Assembly (NCBI GenBank): GCA_964023205.1 | Contig: OZ026835.1 | Span: 44,241,083-44,305,082 of the forward strand | From: Lutraria lutraria | Taxonomy: Eukaryota > Mollusca > Bivalvia > Venerida > Mactridae | Reading direction: 5' to 3' | DNA length: 64,000 nucleotides | Position numbers and translations under genes: made by a program | Shown: positions 1 to 12,585 of the stretch, in pieces | Layout: each line of letters begins with the position of its first letter | Numbering within the stretch: the first letter of the stretch is position 1 | The notes under the pieces: generated by a model | Databases searched by the model: none | What the model was told of the DNA's origin: nothing | The model's input: only the letters and a program-made list of their open reading frames with translations

Positions 1-2616
1 GCCTTCGCAGCGGGAGATCGAAGGTTCGCACTCAAGTGAAGACTTGGTTAGAATTAATTAATGCGGTCGATTGGTGAGCAGCCAGCTAGTTAAATTATGA
101 TTACCGTAGACCCATCTCAGCTAGATGTCATGCAAAAAGAGAAGGGGTTCGGGAGGTACTCCACGTACAAAAGATAGGTGTCTCATAAGCCAACTTGGCT
201 GACACTATAATTAGTAAAACCCTTTTTTATCATCATTTTCAGTCCATGTGTTATGTTTAAGCACGAAAAGAAACGGGAAGGTTATGTTTTGTTAGCGTAT
301 TGAGGTACGAGATGTACTTTAAAAGACGCAGATCCACCATCGACAAGTTTTACTTTATGGGCCTATTACGGGGTGGAATATTTATTGCATTGACAAAAAT
401 GGTCTATCAACAATAATAGAAATTCCTGAAAATGTCTTTAGTTAACATTGAATTTTTTCAAGAGTCCATTGAAAGAGTTATCAATAACCTTTTTCTCTTT
501 AATAGGTTGTTCATACAGACTTATTTGAATTTGGAATAATTGCCGTACCAATTTATCAGGCATCGACTACGTCAAATCTAACCCCAAGTAAACAAATTCA
601 TTAAATCTATGAACAGCATGAATACTATCTAATTCAAGCAATTCAGTAGATTTAAATGATTTAAATAATGTTAACTAAAGCAGTTTTACGTATCGAACTA
701 CTATCAGAGTCTAGATTCATTATACATCAATTCAATCGCTTTAAGTTTTTAAGAATACTTATCTAAAACCTGTTTAGTAAATATACTTATTGATTGCTTT
801 TCATTAATCCTATCTCATTGAATAACTCAAAATTCGCTAGTACTTAAAACCTCAAAAATGAATTTCAGTAAAGTTTAGTTAATTTAATTCTGAACGATTT
901 GCCTCACCCATGGTATATTGTACTATGTAATATATACGTACCTTTATTTGTTTGTCCTGCGTCTTACACGTTATCTTCAACGGGAAGCGCTGGAGCACCT
1001 ACAAGGTTTGGCGAGGGCCTGTATAAATATTATAACATGACATTGAACTTTAATAGGGAATGATTTTAATCCTTATCCTAAACATACTCTATTAGTTTAA
1101 ATCATTAACTTCTATTGAATAGAAGACAACTGTGAGCATAAAGTTATTTAATGTCCTTGTCGAGCAACAAGTCAATCATAGAATGAAAGTATATTTGTTT
1201 AGGGGTTCTGTATTTAGATCGAGTATATTATATTCCCATGTACGTTGATCCGCTTTGCAGATAGAACTTTTAGTTAAAGTGCAACTGGTTCAAAGGTGAA
1301 GGATTGAAAAAATATTTGAAAAAGAACCATGAAAACTGTGTCATATACAAGATGGAAGTTCATATTTCGTTAGGTTATGTTCACAATGACAAGAGGTGCT
1401 TATTCGGTGGGCGATGGCATTGTCCGATAAGCCATAATGAGCTGACGCCTATCCTATCGTCATTTGATCTGACTTGGCCCATTTTGTCAAATCGAAGTCA
1501 AATATGTTGTTGGACTGAAGTATTGACTGAAATTCAACATTTCAAAAGATCGAATTGCCCAACAAATACATTCGAAACACAGAGCGATCTTGACTAAAAG
1601 TCCGATGATCTTATAGTTCAATTCAATTTTTAACATGGAAGGCGACAAGGCTGTGCAGTTAAGATAAAGGCAGAACGTGTCTATCAGAAAATGTTATGCT
1701 AGGAAAGGTAATAATTAACAACACCCTAAACTGAGGTTCGACCGTCAACATATGCTTTTCAATTAATGTCCCTTTTTCTTGTGTGTCAGCGTGCGTAGGA
1801 TGATTTAAGCACAACATACAAAAGAAAGAAAAATGTTCATTCAAAAGTTTTCTAAAATCTAATTGATTGAAGGTATTCATTTTCAGCAAATATAAGCAAT
1901 TGTACAGTTATAGTTTCAAATTAATAAAACGCATATTTTGTTGCCTTAAGCAAACATCGTCAACTTGTGTCATCTCGTCCAGAAGTTCGTTACGACAAAT
2001 GTAATTTCATCTTGTAAAAATAGTTCATGTTTGTAAATATAAAGCATTGTTGGGACAAACATGTAAGGAATGTACCGTTTTAAATTTTAATATTCTTTGT
2101 GCTTTTTATCAAAATATCAAAAAAGGCAGGGCGACATTTCTCCATTGTATGAAATTAAATTGTAGGGCAACATATTCCGCAGTAAACGTTAAAATAACCA
2201 TTCAACTCATGTTGAAACTCGACCCTCTCTCCATAAATCATGTATCTTAGCAACAGAAATTTATCATAAATTTGTACGATAATTAATATACACTTACGGC
2301 ATGTCGTAATACTATTATGATTATTTATAGCATAACTGTCAAAAATATGGTGGCGCTAATCTCACATTTCATCATTAGATATCAAAAGATGTAAAACTTC
2401 TACCTCACATAGTCCGTAGACAGAAACATAAAGAGAGCTATTCAAACACATCTGTTCGTATAAATATAGTCTTTCTTCAAGTTTTCTTTGTGTATATCTG
2501 TATATTACGCCATATAATATTATAATATACAAGGTATGCTGCTTTGTTGAGTCCCAAAACAAATTTATAAATGATTTCTTTTTTGTTAAGGAACTTTGGC
2601 CCTAATTGCTACCTAA
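1..2616. other. Non-coding AT-rich stretch, nothing recognised
   Basis: The short open frames here (for example 1304-1597 + and 1659-1889 -) have no recognisable domain, no convincing splice context and a composition like the surrounding DNA. I see no RNA gene and no clear repeat. Confidence 0.5.
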
Positions 2617-3540
2617 CTATACCATTGAAAATCCAGTTGTCTTCAGACCATGTTGGGAAGGTCTATCATCCCAAGAAGTGGCGAGCCAAGGATTAAAGTT
2701 GATCGCGCATAGTTTTAAAACGACTAAGGAGCACGGCGGCGTACACAAGCGGACACATTGAACAGTTTCGCCACACAGACACGCGCAAGGGAAATGCATC
2801 CTAAGAAGAAGTATTAGGAAGCGGGACTGGTTAATGTAATTCGGCTTTGGTCTCTTCTACAGCATTATACATGTACAATGTAAAGTTATTCCATCAGAGG
2901 CACCACCCATCACCCCAACATCAACAAGAACTTAATTCAACATTTGCACTGCAACCATGAGTACAATGGTGTGGAAGCCCTGGTAATTATTACTGAAGGA
3001 GTCTGGTTTAGGTGATATTTTTCATAGCGCCTGCTCTTCACCCAGGCAGCTCTGGTAACTTCTCAGCAACTTGGCTTTCTTCATTTCCTCTACCTTTTTG
3101 AAGCAGTTGAGCATTTCTTCCTTATAGACCTAAATGCTTTGCACAGCTCCAGTTAGAACTTACAGATTGTGCATGCTTCAATTCTGAAGCTTAGCTGTAG
3201 CCTTGTTAGGAATACCCAATGACTAGGAAGCGGAAGGTGGTAGCCAGCTTGATTCCAAAGTCAAGCGACTCTCTCATAAGTGTTTTTTTATGAGTGGTTA
3301 ACTTCTTCACCTACCATCTCTTAAAATACTAGTAGTTCATGTGTAATCCTTAGGTTATCCATGTAACTTCAGAAATCTTCTTTGTGATCATCTGCCAATA
3401 GTTGATATCTCGTAATGTCCAAATCAATGTCTTCTAACTAATCATACCTTATCCACATAATCCTTTCTTTCTTTGATCTCCTTGGTTTTGTCTTCTGTTT
3501 TATCGTATGCTCCTCTTCTGCTATCATTCCTCTTGTTCTT
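2617..3540 (-). pseudogene. PIF/Harbinger (HARBI1-like) transposase relic
   Basis: Reading the - strand across several frames recovers, in the right order, blocks typical of Harbinger-type DDE transposases. They are an N-terminal block like VxLVRRHxFGHYE near 3452-3410, where two TGA stops stand at expected Trp codons; SLDFGIKLATTFRFL near 3275-3214, matching the family's 'LkLaitLRfLatG' segment; NYQGFHTIVLMVAVQ near 2988-2944; VDVGVMGGASDG near 2925-2891, around a family catalytic Asp; and DAFPLRVSVWRN near 2800-2765. Many stops and frameshifts separate them, so the gene is dead. The family normally has 350-450 residues and moves by cut and paste with 3-bp TSDs. I could not define the terminal repeats. 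Two SINE copies lie just beyond it, making this a small repeat cluster. The block order makes the family call firm; exact ends are approximate. Confidence 0.8.
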
Positions 3541-3830
3541 CAAAGGTTATAGTCCTACAGCTACCAGACATAGACACTGTCTCTGTTCTGCAATACTAAC
3601 AGTGTCTCTCTGGTATCCCACATGTTGTATTGCTAAAAGAGAGACGTGGAATAAATGAGCAGGGCGCAATCACGGCTTATCGTCCCGCTGCATATCACCG
3701 AAATGACACGCCTTGTCATGACGAATTGCTGGTTAAAAATCGTGCAAGTGTCAAGATAGCACAAACTCTGACAGTATCGTGCTATAGTACGCTATTAGCA
3801 ATACTAGTAATAAGTTATTACATTTTTTCG

Positions 3831-4077
3831 GTTTGTTTGTTTGTTTGTTTATCTGAGTTTTACACCCCTTTTCAACAGTCAGTCATATGAGGTGGACAGT
3901 TCACCTAACCACCGTTTCTGGGTAGAACCAGTTTTAGACTCACATCCTCCGTACGCAACTGCCTACTTTCTCACAGAAAGAGGCGTGGTCGGTAATTAGG
4001 CTCGAACCCCCCCCCCCTATCAGTGAAAGGTTACAGTAATCTGAAGTCAACGACCTTAACCACTCGACTACGGGGGC
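3831..4077 (-). mobile_element. tRNA-derived SINE, family A, copy 1
   Basis: Read on the - strand, this begins with a tRNA-like head: box A TAGTCGAGTGG (4069-4059) and box B GGTTCGAGCC (4008-3999). A non-tRNA body follows, then a tail of GTTT/AAAC repeats at 3831-3851. The body shares long near-identical runs with 54479-54607 and, in part, with 4987-5163 (for example 'aggcagttgc.tacg.aggatg.gagtct'). An internal run of ten C's lies next to box B. The head plus AAAC tail show a Pol III-transcribed SINE mobilised by a partner LINE. I cannot give the named family. Confidence 0.78.
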
Positions 4078-4986
4078 GGGTCGAATTTTCGAACCTAAGA
4101 CTGAACGGTATAATATGTACAAAGAATGGATATTGCAAAGCATAGAACATTTTGTGTATTATTAAAATTGTTAAGCAAAATTCCTGACGAATTTGATCTT
4201 ATCCTTAGCGACGAAGTTGCATTACTTAATCGATAATAAATCATTTAATAATAAGATATAACAACTCTACTTTGACAGATTACTTTCTTGTTCAAGGCGT
4301 GCACTCGCCTGATTTTGATACTTATACATTTTGTCATTGAATTTATATTCACGCTGTATTTAATAACTTTAATAGAATTCAGATCGAAACATTTCTAATG
4401 ATTCATACTTCAAAATTATTATGTCTTCTTTGAAAACTTCTGAAATCAAGAACTGTATTAATGTTAAAACTAAAATTTGCCATCCAAAGAATACAAAATC
4501 AAACGTACGTATCAAAAGAATATCTAATTATATAATACGAAGTTAATTAAAGTTGTTACTGGCACTAACCACGACTTGTGTGGCCGGTGTGGATACAATA
4601 TACTCCCTTCTTTGGATATATGATTATATGAACGTAAAGATATAATTCAGATTTAAAATGCACGTAAAGCTTTTGAATGTTTTTTTTTAAAGAAAGCAGA
4701 AAAAAATTCGCAATACATGTACAATATATTTCTAAACGACTGTGTGGGCCACTTCTATGTGTATAATTTATTGGTAGATTACAATTAATGTATAAGATTT
4801 GTTGTATAATTCCGTGAGTCGAAGCTATTTCGTTGCTTTCTAGACAAAATTGTTTGACAATCAAATGACACTTACATGTATTTCTCGACTAGTTCCGGGA
4901 GATAGAGACTTACTAGTATTTCAACCCTGTTTCATTAAAAGTCTTGCGATAATAAATGTGAAAATGAGAGTACAGGGTAAATGACG

Positions 4987-5163
4987 ACCAGTCTCCATGT
5001 TGGAGGGGTTAATGTAGCTGACTTCAAATCACTGTCACCTCATACTGACAGAGGGTCGTGGGTTCGACCATGTCTCTTTATGTAAGAAAGTAGGCAGTTG
5101 CTTACGAAGGATGGGAGTCTAGTACTGGTTCTTCCCATAAAACTCGACATAAACAAACAAACA
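4987..5163 (+). mobile_element. tRNA-derived SINE, family A, copy 2
   Basis: The head has a degraded box A near 5001-5015 and a clear box B, GGTTCGACCA, at 5061-5070. The body 'gtaggcagttgcttacgaaggatgggagtct' region matches copy 1, and the copy ends in an AAAC repeat at about 5150-5163. It lacks the middle part seen in copies 1 and 3 (the segment ending 'gaaaaggggtgtaaa'), so it is internally deleted. Confidence 0.72.
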
Positions 5164-8100
5164 TTAAAGTTACACATTGTGAAAGTTTTGCAATTCGTTG
5201 CAATTTTTTTTTTAAATACTGCAGATAACTAGAGTAAGGACAATAACAAACAGATAACGAAGAAATAAATTGAAATGATAATTACGTATAAATGTATGTC
5301 ATCATTTGGATGGGGTATTTTTCATTTTTTTATTCTTGTTTATTATTATTTTATTTTTTGACACAGTTACACGTATAGTTTCTAATAAGTATTGCAGACC
5401 ACGGTTTTCGTAAGACTTGTGGGAATTTTCAGATATATTAATCTCGTTTTATTTACATTATTTCTTAATTACCGATAAAAGCATTCAATATTGTCGAACA
5501 TTTACTCTCGACTCCACTTATTATCAAAGTTATAATGTTGTAATCACAGTGGCAATACAGACCTACCTAACACTGTCGCCGTTCTGCCTCGCACCTTTAT
5601 TCTGTTGTGATTTCCTATCATGACGTAATACGGAGCGGAAGATCACGTGGTTAATTTCACGCGCCGGGTGTAAATCTCGCTTCGGCTAAAATTATACTAG
5701 TAATTTGTGACGGAAATAATACAAGTGTACTGGTGACGTTGTACACCCAAATTGCTTATTAATATTCAAATCTAATGACATTGAATTTCTGAATGATATG
5801 ATATCAACATTGCTGAATTGTATAACTACATACTCAAAGAAAACATTCTTATACAAAGTATATTTCTGTCAAATGCCAGACAAACAACATTTGATGTTTT
5901 TCTGAATCCAAATAGCAAGAGTCTAGAATGTATTTCTTTGAAAACAGATGAACATGTATATACGATCAGGCCTTGCCACAATCTGATAGAATCCTCTATA
6001 CAGCCAACTTGGCAGAACTGATATGCAAATGGTTAGTGATTTCTGTGCTTATCCGTGTAGTGAACTTCGATTAATTATAAAATACAAGACCTTTGCCTGT
6101 TCTGGAGAAACCCTAACTATGGGGATAATTTTAGTTTTAGCTAATTATTACTTCCGCTTGTATTTTTCTTCATAAGTATGAATTTGTGATATATGGTCAT
6201 CTTAGTAATTAGGGAGTGCATTGCCATGGTGACTTCCTGTCGATTGTGAGTAAAATGTGAGAATTGGTGATAATTATGTTTATGTTGCCAAGGAGATTCA
6301 TAGCTACTCCTTTCCCGTATTGTAAACACATGTATGGATTGCGCAATCACTTGGCAGTTCTGATTTGTGGCCATTTATGGATGTCGGCGAGGCAGTATAT
6401 CCGACTGTGTCAGTCGTGTCAGCCGTCGATATTGTTTGAATAATGTCCATCTGTTATCAAACACCATCGGGACCCTAATATCCCCTAATACAACACCTTA
6501 CAACAAAACACTAACGCCTTCCCTTAAGATACTCAAGGCCTAAGGTGCCATAAGACCTTAAGCCGGATTGTCATTTTGACACATAATAGTCTAACTACGG
6601 TCATACCTTCATGGCTTTGATAGTATTGTCCAGTATCATATGTAAGGTCTGATTCTACGAGATATGGCTAAAATCATACTGGTCAATACTAGTATACGCC
6701 GATAGCAACGGGGTTAGCTCATAAAGATATGCCCTTAAACTTTATTGAGAGTGATTCTTATCTGCCATGTTATCAGAAGTATATTATACAATCACTGCAG
6801 CTGTATATGTATGTATGTAGATAACAGTCAGCATTGATACACGGGTTGTGCAGGAATTTCTACTTTGATCAAGTTTAGCTATACGTGTCAGAAGTCAAAC
6901 CGATAATATGTGGTTACAATCTATAAGTTGACGATTGACAGGTTCTAACAAAACCATAAGTAAACTGAGTAAATCTTTAAAAGCGATCTTATCTCGCAAG
7001 TATTTTATATTGTCATGTTTCTGATGTAAACTGTAAGAATGTAAGGAACATTTTACACGCGCACGTTTTACATACTTTTTTCTGAATAATTGAAATACGT
7101 TATCCGTAATGTCCCCGTTATAAATTCTTTTTTATCAATTCCCATATCAATAATTAAGGGTAGCATGTCCGAAATTCTTTAAATGGTTACAAGACTTGGG
7201 TTATACATTAATGTATAGTCCCTTGTTTTATTGGAATCTGTTTACCGCTTAACTTGTTTACAGTATCAGCATGCATTGTACATGCATACGTAGGTTGTCA
7301 ACAGGTCAAATCCTTAAATTGTGTATATAAATCTTTAAATTAATTTCAGACCGAAATTTTCATTATTTAATACAAATAAAACTAGGAATCCTTGTCAGAC
7401 ATCTGCATGGTCTAATCTTTAGACATAATGATTTATTAATTAATGCATTGTAATCTATACATATTAAAATTATTTTCTGTATACTGTCGGAATATAAAAG
7501 TGAGTCTGTGTCGCCGTTGAAGAATGGGACAACATGGCGATCGTCATCATTACATGGGTTTATGGAGTCATGGCAGTATTCACTGAAAATTAACTTATCC
7601 ATTGTTATTTGTTAACTATTTCTCATTGTTTCTGCTCATCATTCACGCCCTATCACCTGGTGTGAAAAAACAATCAACCGGGGTCAGTAACTCTCGCATA
7701 ACCCCTTCTAAAGCTATTATGTTTTGGGGTCATCATGTCTGAGACAGAGGAATGTATCATCTCAATGTGATTTAGAGATGACTGACGCGTTTTCAATATC
7801 TTACGAAGAAATACGGAACTGCCATATATTTCTTTTTATTAATTGCAATGTATTAATGGTGATATTTGTTGTCAAAACGACGAATGACAGATCTAATCAA
7901 AGTACTGAAAGTACTCATGAGAACTGAACATTCAGTTTCCAAAAAAAACGAAGATAGTGAGCAGTAACAGCTATATACCTCCAAAATGAAGAGTTATTTA
8001 TACAAGAGATGGTTCAAAGGTACCAAGTATAACGTAGATTTATTAGGAAACTTTGATCCTTGAATACCTTGTCGGTAAAAAAAGACATTTTCTACTCCCA

Positions 8101-9244
8101 AAAAACCGTACCGACCAGACAGACAGACAATTCACACGTCCGTATCAATCGACGTTAATTGATTGTTCACTTCTGTTCCATTCTATTGAATCGGAAATAC
8201 TTTTTAAAATTCAATTCAAAATTTCAACAAAAAAATCGTTAATTATTTATACAAACAAATTATATACATTGAACAAACTAACAAATTAAGATCAATTATG
8301 TGTAATGAGGCGTGAACGCCAATCATTCCTTTGTCACGGTTGATTAAACCTTGGACTAAAATCACAGAAAGGATTCAATAAGTCGTTAGAGACGATAAAT
8401 TAATTACTACAAATACCCTGTTCCTACAAACAATACCAGAATACTATATTCTAAATAAAAAATAATTTTGAAATTTTAGACCGTAAAATTCGATCGATCT
8501 ATAAGGACTGATTTTTATTTTGGTAATACATTTGTAATTTAAAAAGACATGTTGTGTTTTAAAAACACAATGCACCCTCCGGGTGAGTTTTGACATGAAA
8601 ATGCACAGGTCCTGTACACTATCCACAGACAAAAATAAAATGGCAGTGAAAATTTCGAAATAAGGGATCACCTTTGTGTAATAAATTCAACAAACCGTTG
8701 TAAACTGTTACAAATGGTGTTTTTGGTATTGTATGTAATAATGTAATGTGTCAATATTCTTAAATTTGTTATTTCAAGTAAGCTGACGACACGTGGAATT
8801 TATATGTTTAACGTGTGTTTCTTGCCCTAATCACAACAGTACATTATCAAAAGATCCAGTACCCTTCGTCCCAAACCGACGCCTTTGTTTATTGCACTCA
8901 ATTTTGTTGTTGATTAACGTGCTCCATTATATTGTCTTTCTAAAATTGCAGAAAATAAAAAAGTTGTTATACAGAACAGAACAGAACTGTTCTGTTATAC
9001 AAGATGGTCAATTTACAAATATGTGTAATTGCATTAAGTCACAGAGCCAAAGATATAACGAAAAAAAAAGATTCTAAAAACGTCAAACTGAAAGAAAAAT
9101 GGGCCACAATAAAACAATTTTCTGTTACTTAGTGTCACGCAGCAAAAATCGGTTACATTGTCAAAATTGTTGCCGTCATATTTTTTCACCCAAGTGTTCA
9201 TCCGTGTTTTATTACTGATTTCCCACAAAACGTTCATAAATCAG
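5164..9244. other. Non-coding stretch upstream of the cyclin gene
   Basis: No gene is recognised. A small CpG-containing group of motifs sits at 5621-5665: TGACGTAA, GCGGAAG, CACGTG and TTTCACGCGCC. A short imperfect inverted repeat built on AGAACAG is at about 8966-9002. All open frames are short and look random. Confidence 0.45.
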
Positions 9245-9403
9245 CCACAGCAGTACGTAGCATCAACACCACACGCCATAAGCTAGCTAGACTGTTTCCT
9301 CGCAAGTGAAATCTGTCTGGTCCCGGCCTGGGATTTAAACTCACCGCGATGGGGACAGTGATTACTAGTTAGAGACCATAACTCCTCGAGCACGAAGGCC
9401 CCC
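9245..9403 (-). mobile_element. tRNA-derived SINE, family B, copy 1
   Basis: Read on the - strand, the head starts near 9403 with a box A-like TGCTCGAGGAG, followed at 9342-9330 by the box B-like GAGTTTAAATCCC. The body downstream ('cttatgg', 'gtggtgttgatgctacgtac') aligns loosely with the body of the + strand copy at 59026-59345, which suggests one diverged family. The 3' end is not defined. Confidence 0.6.
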
Positions 9404-12160
9404 GAAGTATTACCCCCATTGTATTTTGAAACAAAAATTCAGTGAGAAAAAAAGTATTTTTTAATTAGAATGAAGTAAGTTTTATAAATAGGTGTTATAG
9501 GTATTATCAAATTACAAATTGTTTTTACAGTGCCGTGTCATTTTTCACAACATTATAAAAGCTATTGCCAAAGTTAGTAAGTAATGACACCACAAACAAA
9601 GATATAGATGAGTAAATATACATAGTGTATACAAGTGCTCAATATATTAGTTATACCTGCGGTCATATCATTTTTCACTTATTAAGTGTCCCCTTTTTAC
9701 AATTATTGATAATTTTACACGTAACATTACTAGAGTGTCACCTGTGGTATAGATTACATTCTGTCGATATTCCAAAACAATAAAACTATCTACAATACAA
9801 TATTTTCCATTTATACTAAATGCATATTAATTCGAAACTTGATATTTAAAAAAAAAGATTTTAAATCTTAAAATTAGTCAAATTTCAAAAAACAAATCTA
9901 AGAAAATCGGTCGGATTACTGGTTCTATTTGAGAGAGCCATTGCTCCTTTTCGTTGAACTCGTGTGCAAAATTAAATTTGAAATCGAAATATCGCTCCCT
10001 GGCTAAAAATGACAACGTTATAAAATTATATCAGTTGATTGGGGACTTCTGTCTCCGAAACGAACCAGTGATTACGAATACATATTATAAAATAATGCAT
10101 TAATTTCGAATTTAACATGGTTTCGTCTATTTCTTCAATATAACACACGTTCTATATTATAAATCATGTATACAGTTCAACAAATTCTGGGTAAATAGTC
10201 ATTGTATGGAATTTTGATTGTAAGCCTTCTTGTGCAAAAGTCATGTAGCTATTTTTTCTGCGCGTAATGAGTAGGTAATTGACTTTAGAATTTGTTTACA
10301 AAGTAGCTCTATTCATTTATTGACCCTATTTTTGTTGTACAATGTCTTATTAGCGTGTTTTACATACTTTTATAAAATGTAGGTGTATTCTTGGAGTGTT
10401 TAAGTGTAATGTGTCAATAATGGTTCTATTTTGTATTTGTAGTAGCAGAGAATTACAAACAGTTCGTATTGTACGTTTACTTACATACTTGTAATAAGTA
10501 ATTATTGAAGATACAATAGGTCTTTTCTTTTATACCGAATTATTTACATAGCGTTCAAGCCACGATTACTCGATTTAGTCATACTATGTCTTGATGCCAT
10601 CGGCAAACAAAACAATTCTATTACAGATGTCATTTTAGAAATATGTTAATTAGCAAGTTTAAATTGTATAGAATCGGGTCAAGTTCTCATTATGGTCTGT
10701 TATTTTTTGGTTATTATGTTGTTTTTAAAAACTTTTCTTTATTTTATATTTTGATATCGACGTTCTCCTATGACGGATGTAGCTTACGTAAAAAAGATGT
10801 ATTGTAATTGAGTCCCGGCGTTGAATACGACGTCGAACGAACTTTCTAAAAGGAGATAACTCATGTATTCTTAGTGAAAAACGTTACCAGGGTAACGAAT
10901 TGAATAACTTCCCTTTGATTACCAATTCTGTTCAACTGTCAAGATTACGCCGGCTGTAAATTTTACGAAATCGATGACAGGGACAGTGTTCATCGTCATT
11001 TTTTGACACTGTTTCTTTTTTAATTAGTAGCCATAAATACGTTTCAAAAAAACTGAAAGTTGTAGACATTGACAGTTTTATAGCGTATATTACGTATCTG
11101 ACGGGCATATTGGTCCGACTGGGTGTTGAGTCGGGAAGTTGCATTAAACACGTTAAAACTATGAGCCTTGTTTTTAAATGAAAATGTATATTTTTTAAAG
11201 TAATAATGTTTATATATTCAGTTTCTGTTTCGCTGACCAAGGTTGTGGACGGTTTCTGTACCCTAGGTGGACGTGGAGAAGGAACACCAGTCCACGAATC
11301 CAGAATACACCTAAATGTCTTCTTTGTTCGTAGCTTTTCTCAAATCTGGGCCAGTAAGTCTTTCTTTATTGGGTCCTACCCAAAATGTAGGTCGACCCCG
11401 TCAGCCGTTTAACGCGTAGTAAAACTTCATTCATACTTTACAGCAAGACTCGTTGCTCAATTTGATTGGTTGAATTCACTTAACAGAATGTGACCCTAAA
11501 AATAGAGTTAACACTAAGCAGGCTACATATGCAGAGAACGGGTTAATATTCACCGAAAAAATCGAATAAAATCGGAGATCGATTACTAGAATTTATGCAT
11601 CTTATACAATTGCACTTTCATAGTATACTACACGTTGAATCATTGAATTTTCATCTAGTCCAATGCCACTCTGCATTAAACGGTTACCGCTAAAAATGAC
11701 CGAAATATACAAGCATTAGTTTAGCTAAAGATGGGATCGGCTCATACCAAGAAACGAAACGAAATTGCAATGAAACGCATTTTTTACTGAAACTGCATTG
11801 CAATGGAAAATTTGTTTTCTTAATAAAGGCTTATATAATATAAAGGCCTATATATATTTTTTTTGCCAATCAATCGATTGCACTAAGGATAAATATTGTA
11901 CATTTCTTTGTTTTGGTAAGCCGAGATGGCCAGGGTTATGAATATTAATTAGTAGGCGGAGCTACAAAAAGAAAGAAAGTTGAATAACTTTTATCACTGT
12001 AAACATTTTTACGCTTTTTCATCGTATTTTATTAAAAGATTTAATTTAAAATTGATACCGTTACTTTTACCAAACATTTATGCATTATCTATATTTATTT
12101 AGAATTTTTACTAACCTATCATACAAAATTATTCTCCCTACCTGTCAAATTTGCTCCAAG
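9404..12160. other. Upstream flank of cyclin D, no gene seen
   Basis: AT-rich non-coding DNA. The - strand open frame at 10932-11240 has no recognisable domain. The one notable site is an X-box-like palindrome at 10882-10897. Distal cyclin D regulatory DNA may lie here, but nothing in the sequence proves it. Confidence 0.4.
10882..10897. promoter_or_regulatory. X-box-like (RFX) palindrome
   Basis: CGTTACCAGGGTAACG is palindromic except at its central two bases. It fits the RFX X-box pattern GTTRCC-AT-GGYAAC apart from one central base. RFX factors bind such sites in many animals. It lies about 1.5 kb upstream of the cyclin start. Function is inferred from the motif alone. Confidence 0.35.
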
Positions 12161-12172
12161 TGCGCATGCGCA
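12161..12172. promoter_or_regulatory. NRF1-type palindrome in the probable cyclin D core promoter
   Basis: TGCGCATGCGCA fits the NRF1 consensus YGCGCAYGCGCR at every position. It sits 230 bp upstream of the cyclin D ATG in an otherwise CpG-poor setting. NRF1 sites are usually close to transcription starts of TATA-less promoters, and I see no TATA box between here and the ATG. I infer that transcription starts between about 12175 and 12330. Confidence 0.5.
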
Positions 12173-12390
12173 TCTAAATCAATGAAATAGTTATGATCGA
12201 TTTTCCAACATTATTCTGTTCGCAAAAGACTGTGGGGTAAGATAGACGTCCTAGTTAACTAGTGACATCAACAAAATATTAAACCAGCACAGTCTTAAAA
12301 CATCGCGACGGTCGTATTTGGAGTTAGATTTATTGTGCGTTGTACTTATTCATGAACACTGATCAAGGACTTGTTGCATTAATTTCCGAC

Positions 12391-12585
12391 ATGGATTTAA
12401 TGTGTGCTGAGTCGGAAGCCCCAAGGAGGGCTTATGAAGATCCCGTGTTAATACAAGACGATAGAGTGTTACAGAATTTGCTAGCTCTGGAAGACAGATA
12501 TATGCCGAATCCAGCTTATTTCAAATGTGTTCAAACTGACGTTAAACGATACATGCGTAAAATGGTTGCAACTTGGATGTTAGAG
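12391..12585 (+). CDS. CCND: Cyclin D exon 1 (start, Rb-binding motif)
   Basis: Encodes 65 residues from MDLMCAE to WMLE and ends on a codon boundary at GAG|GTAATT. Two in-frame ATGs exist: 12352, in a poor context (TTCATGA), and 12391, in a strong one (GACATGG). The second gives exactly the vertebrate D2/D3 layout (MELLC-type), so I chose it. The longer form would add 13 residues. An in-frame TAG at 12325-12327 closes the frame upstream. Confidence 0.93.
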
